Assembly (NCBI RefSeq): GCF_036248255.1
Contig: NZ_CP109178.1
Location: forward strand, 5,766,001 to 5,830,000
DNA: 64,000 nucleotides
From: Streptomyces sp. NBC_01717
Lineage (GTDB): Bacteria > Actinomycetota > Actinomycetes > Streptomycetales > Streptomycetaceae
Direction of reading: 5' to 3'
Below the pieces are notes generated by a model. The model searched no databases, was not told where the DNA came from, and was given only the letters and a program-made list of their open reading frames with translations. Below, in pieces: positions 1 to 9,133 of the stretch. The first letter of the stretch is position 1. Every line of letters starts with the position of its first letter. Position numbers and translations under genes: made by a program.

Positions 1-372
1 GTGATCGGCAAGCCGCGCGGTGAGATCCGTAAGGCCGTACCGCAGGTCCTCGACCTGGTCGGCCTCGGCGGCAAGGAGGACCGGATGCCAGGTGAGCTCT
101 CCGGTGGTGAGCAGCAGCGCGTGGCGATCGCGCGAGCATTCGTGAACCGTCCCATGCTGCTGATCGCGGACGAGCCGACCGGAAACCTCGACCCGCAGAC
201 CTCCGTGGGCATCATGAAGCTGCTGGACCGGATCAACCGGACCGGGACCACCGTCATCATGGCGACCCACGACCAGAACATCGTCGACCAGATGCGCAAG
301 CGCGTCATCGAGCTCGAGAAGGGCCGTCTCGTACGCGACCAGGCCCGCGGCGTCTACGGCTACCAGCACTGA
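1..372 (+). CDS. ftsE: Cell division ATP-binding protein FtsE, 3' part
   Basis: This is the C-terminal 123 residues of an ABC-type ATPase; the window starts inside the gene, so the GTG at base 1 is an internal valine and not the start. The signature motif [14 protein letters not shown] and the Walker B stretch [13 protein letters not shown] are intact, followed by the H-loop histidine in ATHDQ. FtsE (normally about 230 residues) pairs with the membrane protein FtsX at the divisome and controls peptidoglycan hydrolases. The ftsX gene follows 51 bases downstream, which settles the identity over other MacB/LolD-like ATPases. Confidence 0.96.
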   Translation: MIGKPRGEIRKAVPQVLDLVGLGGKEDRMPGELSGGEQQRVAIARAFVNRPMLLIADEPTGNLDPQTSVGIMKLLDRINRTGTTVIMATHDQNIVDQMRKRVIELEKGRLVRDQARGVYGYQH

Positions 373-423
373 GCGGATCCGGCCGCGCCGGACCCGCTGA
401 GCATCGAGTATTGAAAGGACGCC

Positions 424-1341
424 ATGCGCGCCCAGTTCGTCCTGTCGGAGATCGGCGTCGGTCTCCGTCGCAATCTCACGATGACCTTCGCCGTCGTCGT
501 CTCCGTCGCCCTCTCGCTCGCCCTGTTCGGCGGCGCGCTGCTGATGCGCGAGCAGGTCAGCACGATGAAGGACTACTGGTACGACAAGGTCAACGTCTCG
601 ATCTTCCTCTGCAGCAAGAACGACGCGGAGTCGGCGGCCAACTGCTCCAAGGGCGCCGTCACCACCGAGCAGAAGAAGCAGATCGAGACCGACCTCGGCA
701 AGATGAAGGCCGTCGAGACGGTCACCTACGAGTCGGCTGATCAGGCGTACAAGCACTACCAGGAGCAGTTCGGCGACTCCCCGATGGCCGGCAACATCAC
801 GCCGGACCAGATGCAGGAGTCGTTCCGCGTCAAGCTGCACGACCCGAAGAAGTACAAGGTCGTCGCCACCGCCTTCGCGGGCCGCGCCGGGGTGCAGTCC
901 GTCCAGGACCAGAGATCCATCCTGGACAACCTCTTCGGGCTGATGAACGGCATGAATGTGGCCGCGCTCTTCGTGATGGCGCTGATGCTGGTCATTGCGC
1001 TGATGCTGATCGTGAACACCGTCCGCGTCTCGGCGTTCAGCCGGCGCCGCGAGACGGGCATCATGCGGCTCGTCGGGGCGTCCGGGTTCTACATCCAGAT
1101 GCCGTTCATCATGGAGGCCGCGTTCGCCGGGCTCATCGGTGGCGTGCTCGCCTGCATCATGCTGCTGGCCGGGCGGTACTTCCTGATCGACGGCGGTCTG
1201 GCCCTCCAGTCGAAGCTGAATCTGATCGACTTCATCGGCTGGGACGCGGTCTTCACCAAGCTGCCGCTGGTCCTTGCGATCGGGCTGCTGATGCCCGCCG
1301 TGGCCGCACTCTTCGCGCTGCGCAAGTACCTCAAGGTGTGA
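424..1341 (+). CDS. ftsX: Cell division permease-like protein FtsX
   Basis: A 305-residue membrane protein of normal FtsX length. It has a first membrane segment at about residues 20-41, then an extracellular domain (about 45-175) with two cysteines (63 and 74) that could form a disulfide. Three further membrane segments lie near 178-200, 228-250 and 278-298. The cytoplasmic RRRETGIMRLVGAS stretch after the second segment is the typical FtsX coupling region. FtsX transmits ATP hydrolysis by FtsE to cell-wall hydrolases outside the membrane. The ATG has AAAGGA a few bases upstream. It sits in the conserved actinobacterial order ftsE-ftsX-protease-smpB. Confidence 0.97.
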   Translation: MRAQFVLSEIGVGLRRNLTMTFAVVVSVALSLALFGGALLMREQVSTMKDYWYDKVNVSIFLCSKNDAESAANCSKGAVTTEQKKQIETDLGKMKAVETVTYESADQAYKHYQEQFGDSPMAGNITPDQMQESFRVKLHDPKKYKVVATAFAGRAGVQSVQDQRSILDNLFGLMNGMNVAALFVMALMLVIALMLIVNTVRVSAFSRRRETGIMRLVGASGFYIQMPFIMEAAFAGLIGGVLACIMLLAGRYFLIDGGLALQSKLNLIDFIGWDAVFTKLPLVLAIGLLMPAVAALFALRKYLKV

Positions 1342-1409
1342 CATGCGCCCCGTGGGGCGCGCGGTGAACCCGCCGTGCGCCCTCGGAGTGTTGTCCTAGA
1401 CTCAACGCC

Positions 1410-2603
1410 ATGTCGGGCCCAACGCACGCTGTCGGGCCCCGCGGCCTCTGCCGCGGGGCGGCCCTGACATTGGTCTTCGCGAGTGTCCTGGCCACCGGGG
1501 CGGCCACCGGATCGCTGCCGCACGGGGACGGGACGAGCACCGCGATAAAGGCCCGTGCCGTCGCCGCCACCGCCGACCGCGACGAGGTCGCGCACGCCGC
1601 CGCCGAGGCACTGGCCGACGGCAAGTCCGCTACGGAGGCGGCCGAGGAGGTCGTCAGCCGCAGCGGGGACCGCTGGGGCGCGGTGTACGACGAGCGGGAG
1701 TACGAGGAGTTCGAGCAGGCCCTCGACGGCTCGTACACGGGGGTCGGGCTGGCCGCGAAGCGCTCGGCCGACGGGCTGGTCGCCGTGGCCCGCGTTCAGC
1801 CGGGTGGCCCCGCCGACCGGGCCGGTATCGAACGGGACGACCTGCTCCGTACGATCGACGGCCACCGGGTCGACAAACGCCCCGTCGCCGAGGTCGTCGC
1901 CCTGCTGCGAGGGGACCGTACGAGCGCCGCCGCGGGCACCACCGTCGTGCTGGGCGTCCAGCGCGGAGCCACCGGCCCGACGAGGAAGCTGACGCTGACC
2001 CGGGCCCGGCTCCTCACTGAGGCCGTCACCGTCCAGAAGATCGGACCGGACCGTTCCGATTCCTCCGCAGCTGTACTGATCAAGGTCGACTCGTTCACCA
2101 AGGGCGCCGGCGCCAAGGTCCGCGACGCGGTCCGGAGCGCACCCGCGGGCGCCGGGGTGCTGCTCGACCTCCGGGGCAATTCCGGCGGGCTGGTCACCGA
2201 GGCCGTGGTCGCCGCCTCCGCGTTCCTCGACGGCGGGCTGGTCGCCACGTACGACGTGCACGGCGAGCAGCGCGCCCTCTACGCCGAGCCGGGCGGCGAC
2301 ACCGTACGGCCTCTCGTCGTCCTCATCGACGGCGGCACCATGAGCGCGGCCGAGCTGCTCACCGGTGCCCTCCAGGACCGGGGCCGCGCCGTCACCGTCG
2401 GCTCGCGGACCTTCGGCAAGGGCTCCGTCCAGATGCCCAGCAAGCTCGCGGGCGGCTCGGTCGCCGAGCTGACCGTCGGCCACTACCGCACCCCGGCGGG
2501 GCGTAGCGTCGACGGGCACGGCATCACGCCGGACCTCACGGTCTCCTCACGGGCCCTGCAGCGGGGCGAGACAGTATTGAGTGGCCTCGGGGGTGGGTCG
2601 TAG
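1410..2603 (+). CDS. S41 family C-terminal processing peptidase with PDZ domain
   Basis: A 397-residue exported serine protease of the CtpA/Prc family. An N-terminal hydrophobic stretch (about residues 16-34) acts as signal or anchor. A PDZ domain covers about 105-195 (the PGGPADRAGI turn is visible). The S41 catalytic core follows: LLDLRGNSGG at 251-260, the nucleophile Ser312 in GGTMSAAELL and the general base Lys337 in GKGSVQ. These enzymes trim C-termini of exported proteins. The gene lies 68 bases after ftsX and 18 bases before smpB, so it is probably co-transcribed with them. The physiological substrate cannot be read from sequence. Confidence 0.94.
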   Translation: MSGPTHAVGPRGLCRGAALTLVFASVLATGAATGSLPHGDGTSTAIKARAVAATADRDEVAHAAAEALADGKSATEAAEEVVSRSGDRWGAVYDEREYEEFEQALDGSYTGVGLAAKRSADGLVAVARVQPGGPADRAGIERDDLLRTIDGHRVDKRPVAEVVALLRGDRTSAAAGTTVVLGVQRGATGPTRKLTLTRARLLTEAVTVQKIGPDRSDSSAAVLIKVDSFTKGAGAKVRDAVRSAPAGAGVLLDLRGNSGGLVTEAVVAASAFLDGGLVATYDVHGEQRALYAEPGGDTVRPLVVLIDGGTMSAAELLTGALQDRGRAVTVGSRTFGKGSVQMPSKLAGGSVAELTVGHYRTPAGRSVDGHGITPDLTVSSRALQRGETVLSGLGGGS

Positions 2604-2621
2604 TGCGAAAATGGCCGCACT

Positions 2622-3110
2622 ATGGCTAAGGAAAAGGACACAGGGCGCAAGCTCATCGCGCAGAACAAGAAGGCGCGGCACGACTACCACATCATCGACA
2701 CCTATGAGTGCGGTCTCGTACTGATGGGCACCGAGGTCAAGTCGCTGCGGCTGGGCCGGGCCTCGCTGGTGGACGGCTTCGTCCAGATCGACCGGCACGA
2801 GGCGTGGCTGCACAACATCCATGTCCCGGAGTACGTGCAGGGGACCTGGACCAACCACTCCGCCAAGCGCAAGCGCAAGCTGCTGATGCACCGGGCCGAG
2901 ATCGACAAGCTGGAGTCGAAGTCGCAGGAGAGCGGGCACACGATCGTGCCGCTCGCGCTGTACTTCAAGGACGGCCGGGTCAAGGTCGAGATCGCGCTCG
3001 CCAAGGGCAAGAAGGAGTTCGACAAGCGGCAGACGCTGCGGGAGAAGCAGGACCTGCGGGAGACGAACCGTGCGATCTCGGCGGCCCGGCGGCGTCAGCG
3101 GAGCGCCTGA
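2622..3110 (+). CDS. smpB: SsrA-binding protein SmpB
   Basis: A 162-residue basic protein with the SmpB core: [21 protein letters not shown] near the N-terminus, an OB-fold barrel, and a basic C-terminal tail rich in Arg and Lys. SmpB binds tmRNA and delivers it to ribosomes stalled without a stop codon. The tmRNA gene itself begins about 95 bases downstream, the standard actinobacterial arrangement. The ATG at 2622 lies 18 bases after the protease stop. Confidence 0.98.
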   Translation: MAKEKDTGRKLIAQNKKARHDYHIIDTYECGLVLMGTEVKSLRLGRASLVDGFVQIDRHEAWLHNIHVPEYVQGTWTNHSAKRKRKLLMHRAEIDKLESKSQESGHTIVPLALYFKDGRVKVEIALAKGKKEFDKRQTLREKQDLRETNRAISAARRRQRSA

Positions 3111-3205
3111 GCGCGCTCCGGCAGGAATAGGCTGGCACCGTCGTGCGTTGGTCACGTAGGATGGCACTGCACCTCACAGCGGGTGCGCCTTTGAAAAAAC
3201 AACAT

Positions 3206-3591
3206 GGGGATGATCGGTTTCGACAGCGGATGTCGAAGCAGGGGAAGCGAGCCGAGGAAGCGGCAATGATCTCGTAAACCATATGTCGCAACCAATAATC
3301 GCCAATTCCAAGAGCGATTCCCAGTCCTTCGCCCTCGCTGCCTAATAAGCAGTGAGTGAGGGACCCTTAATGGGTGTCAGCCCGGGGGTGTTCCCGACCC
3401 GGACCCTGGCATAATCTAGGGGACTAAACCACTGAGCCCGGTCACGGGGTTCGGTGGGAAATCAAACAGTGACTGAGCCCGTCGGAGACTTGTTCGCGAG
3501 ATCTCCGGGGCCGAGAAAATCGCAGCGAACTGCGCTCGGAGAAGCCCTGATTCTGCACCGTTGGACGCGGGTTCGATTCCCGCCATCTCCA
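3206..3591 (+). ncRNA. ssrA: Transfer-messenger RNA (tmRNA)
   Basis: The 5' end GGGGATG pairs with CATCTCC near the 3' end to make the tRNA-like acceptor stem, and the T-arm GGTTCGATTCC is present at 3570-3580. The tag reading frame runs from the GCC resume codon at 3301 to 3342 and encodes ANSKSDSQSFALAA, followed by two TAA stops (3343-3348). The hydrophobic ALAA end is the ClpXP-type degradation signal. The length of 386 is normal for Streptomyces. The terminal CCA is not encoded: the acceptor A is followed by CAAT. A HrdB-like -10 (TAGGAT, 3157-3162) lies upstream. Ends are inferred from pairing. Confidence 0.97.
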
Positions 3592-3604
3592 CAATTCCCA
3601 TGTG

Positions 3605-3644
3605 AACGAGGACCCCGTTGCCCACCGGCAGCGGGGTCCTCGTT
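3605..3644 (+). terminator. Hairpin terminator after ssrA
   Basis: A perfect 13-bp inverted repeat (left arm 3605-3617 AACGAGGACCCCG, right arm 3632-3644) with a 14-base loop. It lies just after the tmRNA and just before the convergent MFS gene stop at 3668, so it can serve both strands. There is no long T-run, as is common in Streptomyces. Confidence 0.8.
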
Positions 3645-3667
3645 CGTGTCCGGGGTCGTCCCCGGGT

Positions 3668-4915
3668 TCATGTCCGGCGGATTCCGGCCGCCGCGACGGC
3701 CAGGGCGAGTCCCGCCGCGCACACCGGGACGACGTATCCCGAGACCACCCCCGTGTGCTCGACCATCCAGCCGCCGGCCGCCGAACCGGCCGCTATCCCG
3801 CCCAGCAGTGCGGTGACGGAGAGCGTCATGCCCTCGTTCAACTGACCCTCGGGGGTCAGCCGTTGCACCAGCGTCATCCCGGTGACCATCGTCGGCGCCG
3901 TGGCCGCGCCCGCCAGCAGCAGACCGCCGGCCAGCATGAGCAGAGAGTCGGTCGCGGAGGCGGCGAGCAGCGGCAGGGACATCAGCGTCGTCATCCCCGC
4001 CAGGCACCACAGCAGCCGGCGTCGGATGTCCGTGGCCGGGCGCAGTGATCCGTACAGCAGTCCCGCCACGCACGAGCCGCCGGCCTGGAGCGCCAGGATC
4101 GCGCCCCCGGCGTACGCGATCGTGACGACCTCCATGGCGCCGAAGACCGCGCCGGTGGCGAGGAAGGTGGCGAGCAGCGCGGGCATGCCGCGGGTGCGCA
4201 GCGGGGAACCCGCCCGGGTGCGGGGCGCCACCGGGGGCTCCGTGGCGCGCTGGGCGGCGAAGACCAGCACGCCGGTCATCAGCAGGATCGCACCGATCAG
4301 CGTCCCCGCCTCCGGGAAGAGCGCCGCGCACAGGAGTGCGGCGAGGGCGGGGCCGAGCATGAAGCACAGTTCGTCGGCGGCCTGTTCGAAGGAGTTCGCG
4401 GTGTGCAGCGCGGCCGGGTCGCCGCGGTGCAGATGGGCCCAGCGGGCGCGGGACATGCCGCCGGTGTTGGGAGTGGTGGCCGTGGCGGCGTAGGCGGCGA
4501 AGAGTGTCCAGACCGGGGCGTCGTAGTGCACGCAGAGCAGCAGCGCGAGCGATCCGAGCGTGGCGATCGCGGTGGCGGGCACGGCGATCCTGGCCTGGCC
4601 GTACCGGTCGACGAGCCGGGCCGTCCAGGGCGCGACGACGGCGGTCGCGGCGAGCCCGGTCGCGGTGACCGCCCCGGCCAGGGCGTACGAGCCGCGCGAT
4701 CCGGCGATCATGATCACGGCGCTGACGCTGAACATCCCCATCGGCAGCCGCGCGATCAGATTGCCGATGGTGAAGGCGCGGGCGCCGGGGGTGGCGAGCA
4801 GGCGGCGGTACGGGTTGGTGGAGGTCCGACGGGCGGGGGCGCCGGTGCGCGGGGCGATCACCAGCAGGTCGCCGGAGACGGCGTGCAGCGGTGTGGTGGG
4901 CGTGTCGGACGGCAT
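3668..4915 (-). CDS. MFS transporter, divergent from a LysR regulator
   Basis: A 415-residue protein with about twelve hydrophobic segments and the loop motif ARLVDRYGQARI between segments 2 and 3, typical of major facilitator exporters. It has no diagnostic substrate motif; the family contains many drug and metabolite exporters. It is transcribed away from the LysR-type regulator whose start is 84 bases off, the usual arrangement for an exporter controlled by its neighbour. GAGGG lies about 8 bases upstream of the ATG at 4915. Confidence 0.9.
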   Translation of the reverse strand: MPSDTPTTPLHAVSGDLLVIAPRTGAPARRTSTNPYRRLLATPGARAFTIGNLIARLPMGMFSVSAVIMIAGSRGSYALAGAVTATGLAATAVVAPWTARLVDRYGQARIAVPATAIATLGSLALLLCVHYDAPVWTLFAAYAATATTPNTGGMSRARWAHLHRGDPAALHTANSFEQAADELCFMLGPALAALLCAALFPEAGTLIGAILLMTGVLVFAAQRATEPPVAPRTRAGSPLRTRGMPALLATFLATGAVFGAMEVVTIAYAGGAILALQAGGSCVAGLLYGSLRPATDIRRRLLWCLAGMTTLMSLPLLAASATDSLLMLAGGLLLAGAATAPTMVTGMTLVQRLTPEGQLNEGMTLSVTALLGGIAAGSAAGGWMVEHTGVVSGYVVPVCAAGLALAVAAAGIRRT

Positions 4916-4999
4916 GGGTCAACCCTCGTGGCGCCCGGCCGGTGCGGTCCAACACCTGCTCCGCACCCATTCACGCATGTCTGTTGTAAGTTCGGGCCT

Positions 5000-5959
5000 G
5001 TGACCTCCTCCGATACCGATCCCCGGCTGTTGCGCGCCTTCGTCACCGTCGCCGAGGAGCTGCACTTCACCCGTGCCGCCGCCCGGCTCTACGTCGCTCA
5101 GCAGGCACTCAGCCGCGACATCCGGCGGCTGGAGCGCGAGCTCGGTGCGGAACTGTTCGTACGGACCACCCGGCAGGTCTCCCTCACGCCCGACGGCGAA
5201 CGGCTGCTGCCGCACGCCCGCCGGGTGATCGCCGCCCACGACGACCTCCGCACTGCCTGGGCGATCCAGACGCGCCCGCTGCTGGTCGACATCAGCGCCC
5301 CGGTCGGGACGGGCCACCGGCTGCTCGGGCTGGCCCGCGACGAGGCGCCGGGGGTGGAGTTCGTGGCGCGCTATCTGAGCGGGCTGACGGGGGCGGCGGC
5401 GGAGATCCTGGCCGGGCGGCTCGATGTCTCCTTCGGCCGGGTGGCAGGGCTCGATCCGGCGGTACGGGCGGGGCTGGCGCATCAGCCGGTCCGCTTCGAG
5501 CGGCTGACCGTCCTGCTGCGCGACGACCATCGTCTGGCGTCGCTCGACCAGGTCCCGCTGGCGGCGCTGGCGGGGGAGCGGCTGTACGCGGCGGCGGGCA
5601 ACCCGGCCACGGCGGAGTGGACCGACCTGGCGGAGCGGCTGTTCGCGGGACGGGGGATCGAACTGGTGGCGCCCTTCCCGGAGATCGTCGGGGAGGAGGA
5701 GTTCGTACGGGTGGTGCGGAAGCAGGGCTGGTCGGTGCTGGCGAGCACCGAGTTCATCGAGGTGCCGGGGATGGTCGTACGGCCGCTGGTCGACCCCGTG
5801 CCGCTGTCACCGGTGTCGCTGGTGTGGCGCAAGGGGCTGAAACACCCGGGGGTGGATGCGCTGCGGCGCGTCGCGGCGGGAGTGACGGCGGCGGAACGGG
5901 GGCTGGAGGTGCCTGCCGGGAGCTGGCTTCCCGAGGGAGAGCTGGCCTTCATGTCGTAG
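5000..5959 (+). CDS. LysR-family transcriptional regulator
   Basis: A 319-residue protein that starts at GTG 5000 (VTSSDTDPRLLRAFVTVAEE). The N-terminal helix-turn-helix (about residues 8-67) shows the LysR pattern ELHFTRAAARLYVAQQALSR followed by the linker helix. The rest is a periplasmic-binding-protein-like effector domain. An upstream in-frame extension exists but reads antisense to the MFS gene, so the GTG is preferred. The likely target is the divergent MFS gene; the 84-base gap must hold both promoters and the operator. Confidence 0.92.
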   Translation: MTSSDTDPRLLRAFVTVAEELHFTRAAARLYVAQQALSRDIRRLERELGAELFVRTTRQVSLTPDGERLLPHARRVIAAHDDLRTAWAIQTRPLLVDISAPVGTGHRLLGLARDEAPGVEFVARYLSGLTGAAAEILAGRLDVSFGRVAGLDPAVRAGLAHQPVRFERLTVLLRDDHRLASLDQVPLAALAGERLYAAAGNPATAEWTDLAERLFAGRGIELVAPFPEIVGEEEFVRVVRKQGWSVLASTEFIEVPGMVVRPLVDPVPLSPVSLVWRKGLKHPGVDALRRVAAGVTAAERGLEVPAGSWLPEGELAFMS

Positions 5960-5988
5960 GCATGCTGACCGCAGGGCGCTGATGTGGC

Positions 5989-6013
5989 ACGTTGGCCGAT
6001 TGTTGACCAACGT
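5989..6013. promoter_or_regulatory. Inverted repeat between LysR gene and mat operon
   Basis: ACGTTGG, 11 bases, CCAACGT: a perfect 7-bp inverted repeat 30 bases after the LysR stop, with a further TTGGCTCAA next to it. It is too AT-rich in the stem to be a good terminator, so an operator for the LysR protein or for the mat genes is possible. The remaining gap 6014-6256 shows no gene. Confidence 0.35.
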
Positions 6014-6256
6014 TGGCTCAACTCCATGACAGATAAACGTGGATTGTGCATGTAGGGGCCGATCTTCTTTTCGGCACAGGCTGTGTGAAATCGATGTATC
6101 CCCCATTCCTGGACATCACTCGTTCAGGGGTAATTTCGTCAGCTTCGTGCGCTACATTCATCCTCCGGGTGCAAGGTGCTTGGGGGCGCACGGACCGGGT
6201 GGGGGCCCAGTCCGTCGGTACGTAACTGGCTCAAACGTGCGCACCCGTTTTTCTGA

Positions 6257-6940
6257 GTGGGGGATGTGCCAACACCTGTGGAAAATTGGCGTGAAGGTGC
6301 CCGTACCGGGCATACGCACGAGCCGAACGATGTCACCGTCCAGCTCGACGGTCTCGGACGTCAGCTCTCCGAACTGACTGCCGAACCAGGAGTCCCCGAA
6401 GGCTCCGACGGTCCGGTCTTCGTCGACGAGAGCGGTCGGCGCAGCAAGACGTTCAGGCGTCTGGGCTGGATCCTTGCCGCGGTCTGCGCCTGCTACGCGG
6501 TGACGCTGGTCGTCGCCCTGCTCGGCGGCAATTCCAGCGCGCCGTGGCTGCCGCTCTCCGGTCAGAAACAACACAAGAAGGCGGACGAGGTCCCGGCGCC
6601 GTCTGCTCCGTCGGGCAGCGCCGACACGGTCGTGCCGGTGGGTGCGACACCGGGCGCCGCGGAGACCGAGCAGGTGGCCGGCGGCAGTGCGACGCCATCG
6701 GCCGGCGCCGGTTCCGGCAGCGCGTCCGCGCCCGGCAAGGCCCCGTCGAAGCCGACCACCGTCGTACCGCCGAAGGCCAGCAGCACCACCGGCGGGGGCA
6801 AGAAGCCGGAATCGGGGACCCCGACCCCCGGGCCGCCCGCCGCCACCACGACGCCGCCCGTCGATCCCGGTCCCTCCGGGACGCCGAGCCCGCCCGTCGA
6901 GTCCCCGGATCCTCCTGTGCAGCAAGAAGGCGCCCAGTAA
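6257..6940 (+). CDS. matA: Single-pass membrane protein, matA-like, upstream of matB
   Basis: A 227-residue protein beginning at GTG 6257. A cytoplasmic part of about 70 residues is followed by one membrane segment (LGWILAAVCACYAVTLVVAL) and a long extracellular tail rich in Pro, Ser, Thr, Gly and Ala with no recognisable fold. It lies one base before matB, so the two are translationally linked. In S. coelicolor the gene in this position belongs to the mat locus needed for mycelial aggregation through an extracellular glycan; the symbol rests on synteny and memory. Its biochemical role is not evident; a scaffold or wall-spanning partner for MatB is a guess. Confidence 0.65.
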   Translation: MGDVPTPVENWREGARTGHTHEPNDVTVQLDGLGRQLSELTAEPGVPEGSDGPVFVDESGRRSKTFRRLGWILAAVCACYAVTLVVALLGGNSSAPWLPLSGQKQHKKADEVPAPSAPSGSADTVVPVGATPGAAETEQVAGGSATPSAGAGSGSASAPGKAPSKPTTVVPPKASSTTGGGKKPESGTPTPGPPAATTTPPVDPGPSGTPSPPVESPDPPVQQEGAQ

Positions 6941-9133
6941 ATGACCATCCCCGCCTCGCGGGGCAGGCACAACAGACAGAAGCGGAACCAGCGGCGCAGG
7001 CTACCCATGCGCTATCTGCTGCCATCCGTGTTTCTCGTTGCCCTGCTCGCCATGCTGATGTTGCGCGGTTACGTGCACAGCGAAATCCTCGCCGACCACC
7101 GGGTCCAGGCCCCGGCGCCCACCGATCAGGTGCCCGACGCGATCCTCGACGGCGGCCCGGTCATCGACGCCCGGAGTGCCACCGCTCCCGCCAAGACGCT
7201 GCGCATCCCCGATCACCGGATCGTGCTGACCTTCGACGACGGACCGGACCCGGTATGGACCCCGCAGGTCCTCGACGCGCTGAAGAAGTACGACGCGCAC
7301 GGCGTCTTCTTTGTCACCGGGACGATGGCCTCGCGCTACCCCGGCCTCGTCCAGCGCATGGTCGACGAGGGGCACGAGGTCGGGCTGCACACCTTCAACC
7401 ACCCGGACCTCTCCTACCAGTCGCACTCCCGTATCGACTGGGAGCTGTCCCAGAACCAGTTGGTACTGGCGGGCGCGGCAGGCATCCGTACGTCCCTGTT
7501 CCGGCCGCCGTACTCGTCGTTCGCCGACGCCATGGACAACAGGTCCTGGCCGGTCACCCAGTACATCGGCACGCGCGGCTACCTCACCGTCGTCAACAAC
7601 ACCGACAGCGAGGACTGGAAGCGCCCCGGGGTCCCCGCGATCATCGAACAGGCCACCCCCAAGGGTGGCAAGGGCGCCGTCATCCTGATGCACGACTCCG
7701 GCGGCGACCGGTCCCAGACCGTGGCCGCCCTGGGCGAGTTCCTGCCGCAGATGCAGCAGCGGGGCTACACGTTCACCAACCTCACCACCGCCCTCGGCGC
7801 GCCCAGTGCGCACACCCCCGTGACCGGGTTCGCACTGTGGAAGGGCAAGGCGTTCGTCTTCACCGTCGACCTCTCCGAGAAACTCACCGACGTGCTGGTG
7901 GCCGGGCTCGCCGTCATCGGGATCCTCGTCCTCGTCCGCTTCGGGCTGATGCTGCTGCTGTCCTTCCTGCACTCCCGGAAGGTCCGCAGGAGGGACTTCA
8001 GCTGGGGGCCCGCGTTCCGTGACCCCGTCTCGGTGCTCGTGCCCGCCTACAACGAACGCGAATGCATCGCCAACACCGTGCGATCCCTGGTGGCGAGTGA
8101 GCATCCCATCGAGATCATCGTCATCGACGACGGCTCGACGGACGGTACGGCGGACATCGTCGAGGCGTTGCGGCTGCCGAACGTCCGCGTCATCCGCCAG
8201 CGCAACGCCGGCAAGCCGGCCGCCCTCAACAACGGCATCGCGCACGCCCGTCACGACATCGTCGTGATGATGGACGGCGACACGGTCTTCGAACCGGCCA
8301 CCGTCCGTGAACTGGTCCAGCCGTTCGCCGACCCCAAGGTCGGCGCCGTCGCCGGGAACGCCAAGGTCGGCAACCGCGACTCGCTGATCGGCGCCTGGCA
8401 GCACATCGAGTACGTGATGGGCTTCAACCTCGACCGCCGGATGTACGACATGCTGCGCTGCATGCCGACCATCCCCGGTGCGGTCGGGGCCTTCCGCCGC
8501 GACGCGCTGGACCGGATCGGCGGTATGAGTGAGGACACCCTCGCCGAGGACACCGACGTCACGATGGCGCTGCACCGCGACGGCTGGCAGGTCGTCTACG
8601 CGGAGAACGCCCGTGCCTGGACCGAGGCTCCGGAGACCGTGCAGCAGCTGTGGTCGCAGCGGTACCGGTGGTCGTACGGCACCATGCAGGCGATCTGGAA
8701 GCACCGGCGCGCCGTCGTCGAGCGCGGCCCGTCCGGCCGCTTCGGGCGCGTCGGACTGCCGTTCGTCGCCCTGTTCATGGTCGTCGCCCCGCTGCTCGCG
8801 CCCCTCATCGATGTCTTCCTGCTGTACGGACTGGTCTTCGGCCCCACCGAGAAGACCGTCGGTGCCTGGCTCGGCGTTCTCGCGGTGCAGGCCGTCTGCG
8901 CCGCGTACGCCTTCCGGCTCGACAGGGAACGCATGACGCATCTGATCTCGCTGCCCCTCCAGCAGATCCTCTACCGGCAGCTCATGTACGTGGTGCTGCT
9001 CCAGTCCTGGATCACCGCACTCACCGGCGGCCGGCTGCGCTGGCAGAAGCTCCGCCGTACGGGAGTGGTGGAGGCGCCCGGCGTGATGGTGAGCCAGCGC
9101 GGGCGCAGCAACGATCGGAGACCCGTCGCATGA
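6941..9133 (+). CDS. matB: Bifunctional polysaccharide deacetylase / family 2 glycosyltransferase
   Basis: A 730-residue membrane protein with two enzymes in one chain. After a basic N-terminus and one membrane segment (about 24-42) comes a NodB-type deacetylase domain, with metal site TFDDGPDP (Asp99, Asp100) and HTFNH (His150, His154). A second membrane segment lies near 313-340. A GT2 domain starts near residue 363 (VSVLVPAYNE) with DDGSTDGT at about 395 and the processive QRYRW motif at about 573, then C-terminal membrane helices. This design makes and partly deacetylates a poly-N-acetylglucosamine-type glycan. MatAB in Streptomyces is linked to pellet formation. It overlaps the next gene by ATGA. 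Confidence 0.9.
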   Translation: MTIPASRGRHNRQKRNQRRRLPMRYLLPSVFLVALLAMLMLRGYVHSEILADHRVQAPAPTDQVPDAILDGGPVIDARSATAPAKTLRIPDHRIVLTFDDGPDPVWTPQVLDALKKYDAHGVFFVTGTMASRYPGLVQRMVDEGHEVGLHTFNHPDLSYQSHSRIDWELSQNQLVLAGAAGIRTSLFRPPYSSFADAMDNRSWPVTQYIGTRGYLTVVNNTDSEDWKRPGVPAIIEQATPKGGKGAVILMHDSGGDRSQTVAALGEFLPQMQQRGYTFTNLTTALGAPSAHTPVTGFALWKGKAFVFTVDLSEKLTDVLVAGLAVIGILVLVRFGLMLLLSFLHSRKVRRRDFSWGPAFRDPVSVLVPAYNERECIANTVRSLVASEHPIEIIVIDDGSTDGTADIVEALRLPNVRVIRQRNAGKPAALNNGIAHARHDIVVMMDGDTVFEPATVRELVQPFADPKVGAVAGNAKVGNRDSLIGAWQHIEYVMGFNLDRRMYDMLRCMPTIPGAVGAFRRDALDRIGGMSEDTLAEDTDVTMALHRDGWQVVYAENARAWTEAPETVQQLWSQRYRWSYGTMQAIWKHRRAVVERGPSGRFGRVGLPFVALFMVVAPLLAPLIDVFLLYGLVFGPTEKTVGAWLGVLAVQAVCAAYAFRLDRERMTHLISLPLQQILYRQLMYVVLLQSWITALTGGRLRWQKLRRTGVVEAPGVMVSQRGRSNDRRPVA

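Noticed and set aside
4403..4999. Long N-terminal extension of the LysR protein
   Set aside because: It reads antisense through the MFS gene; the helix-turn-helix begins just after GTG 5000, the normal position for this family.
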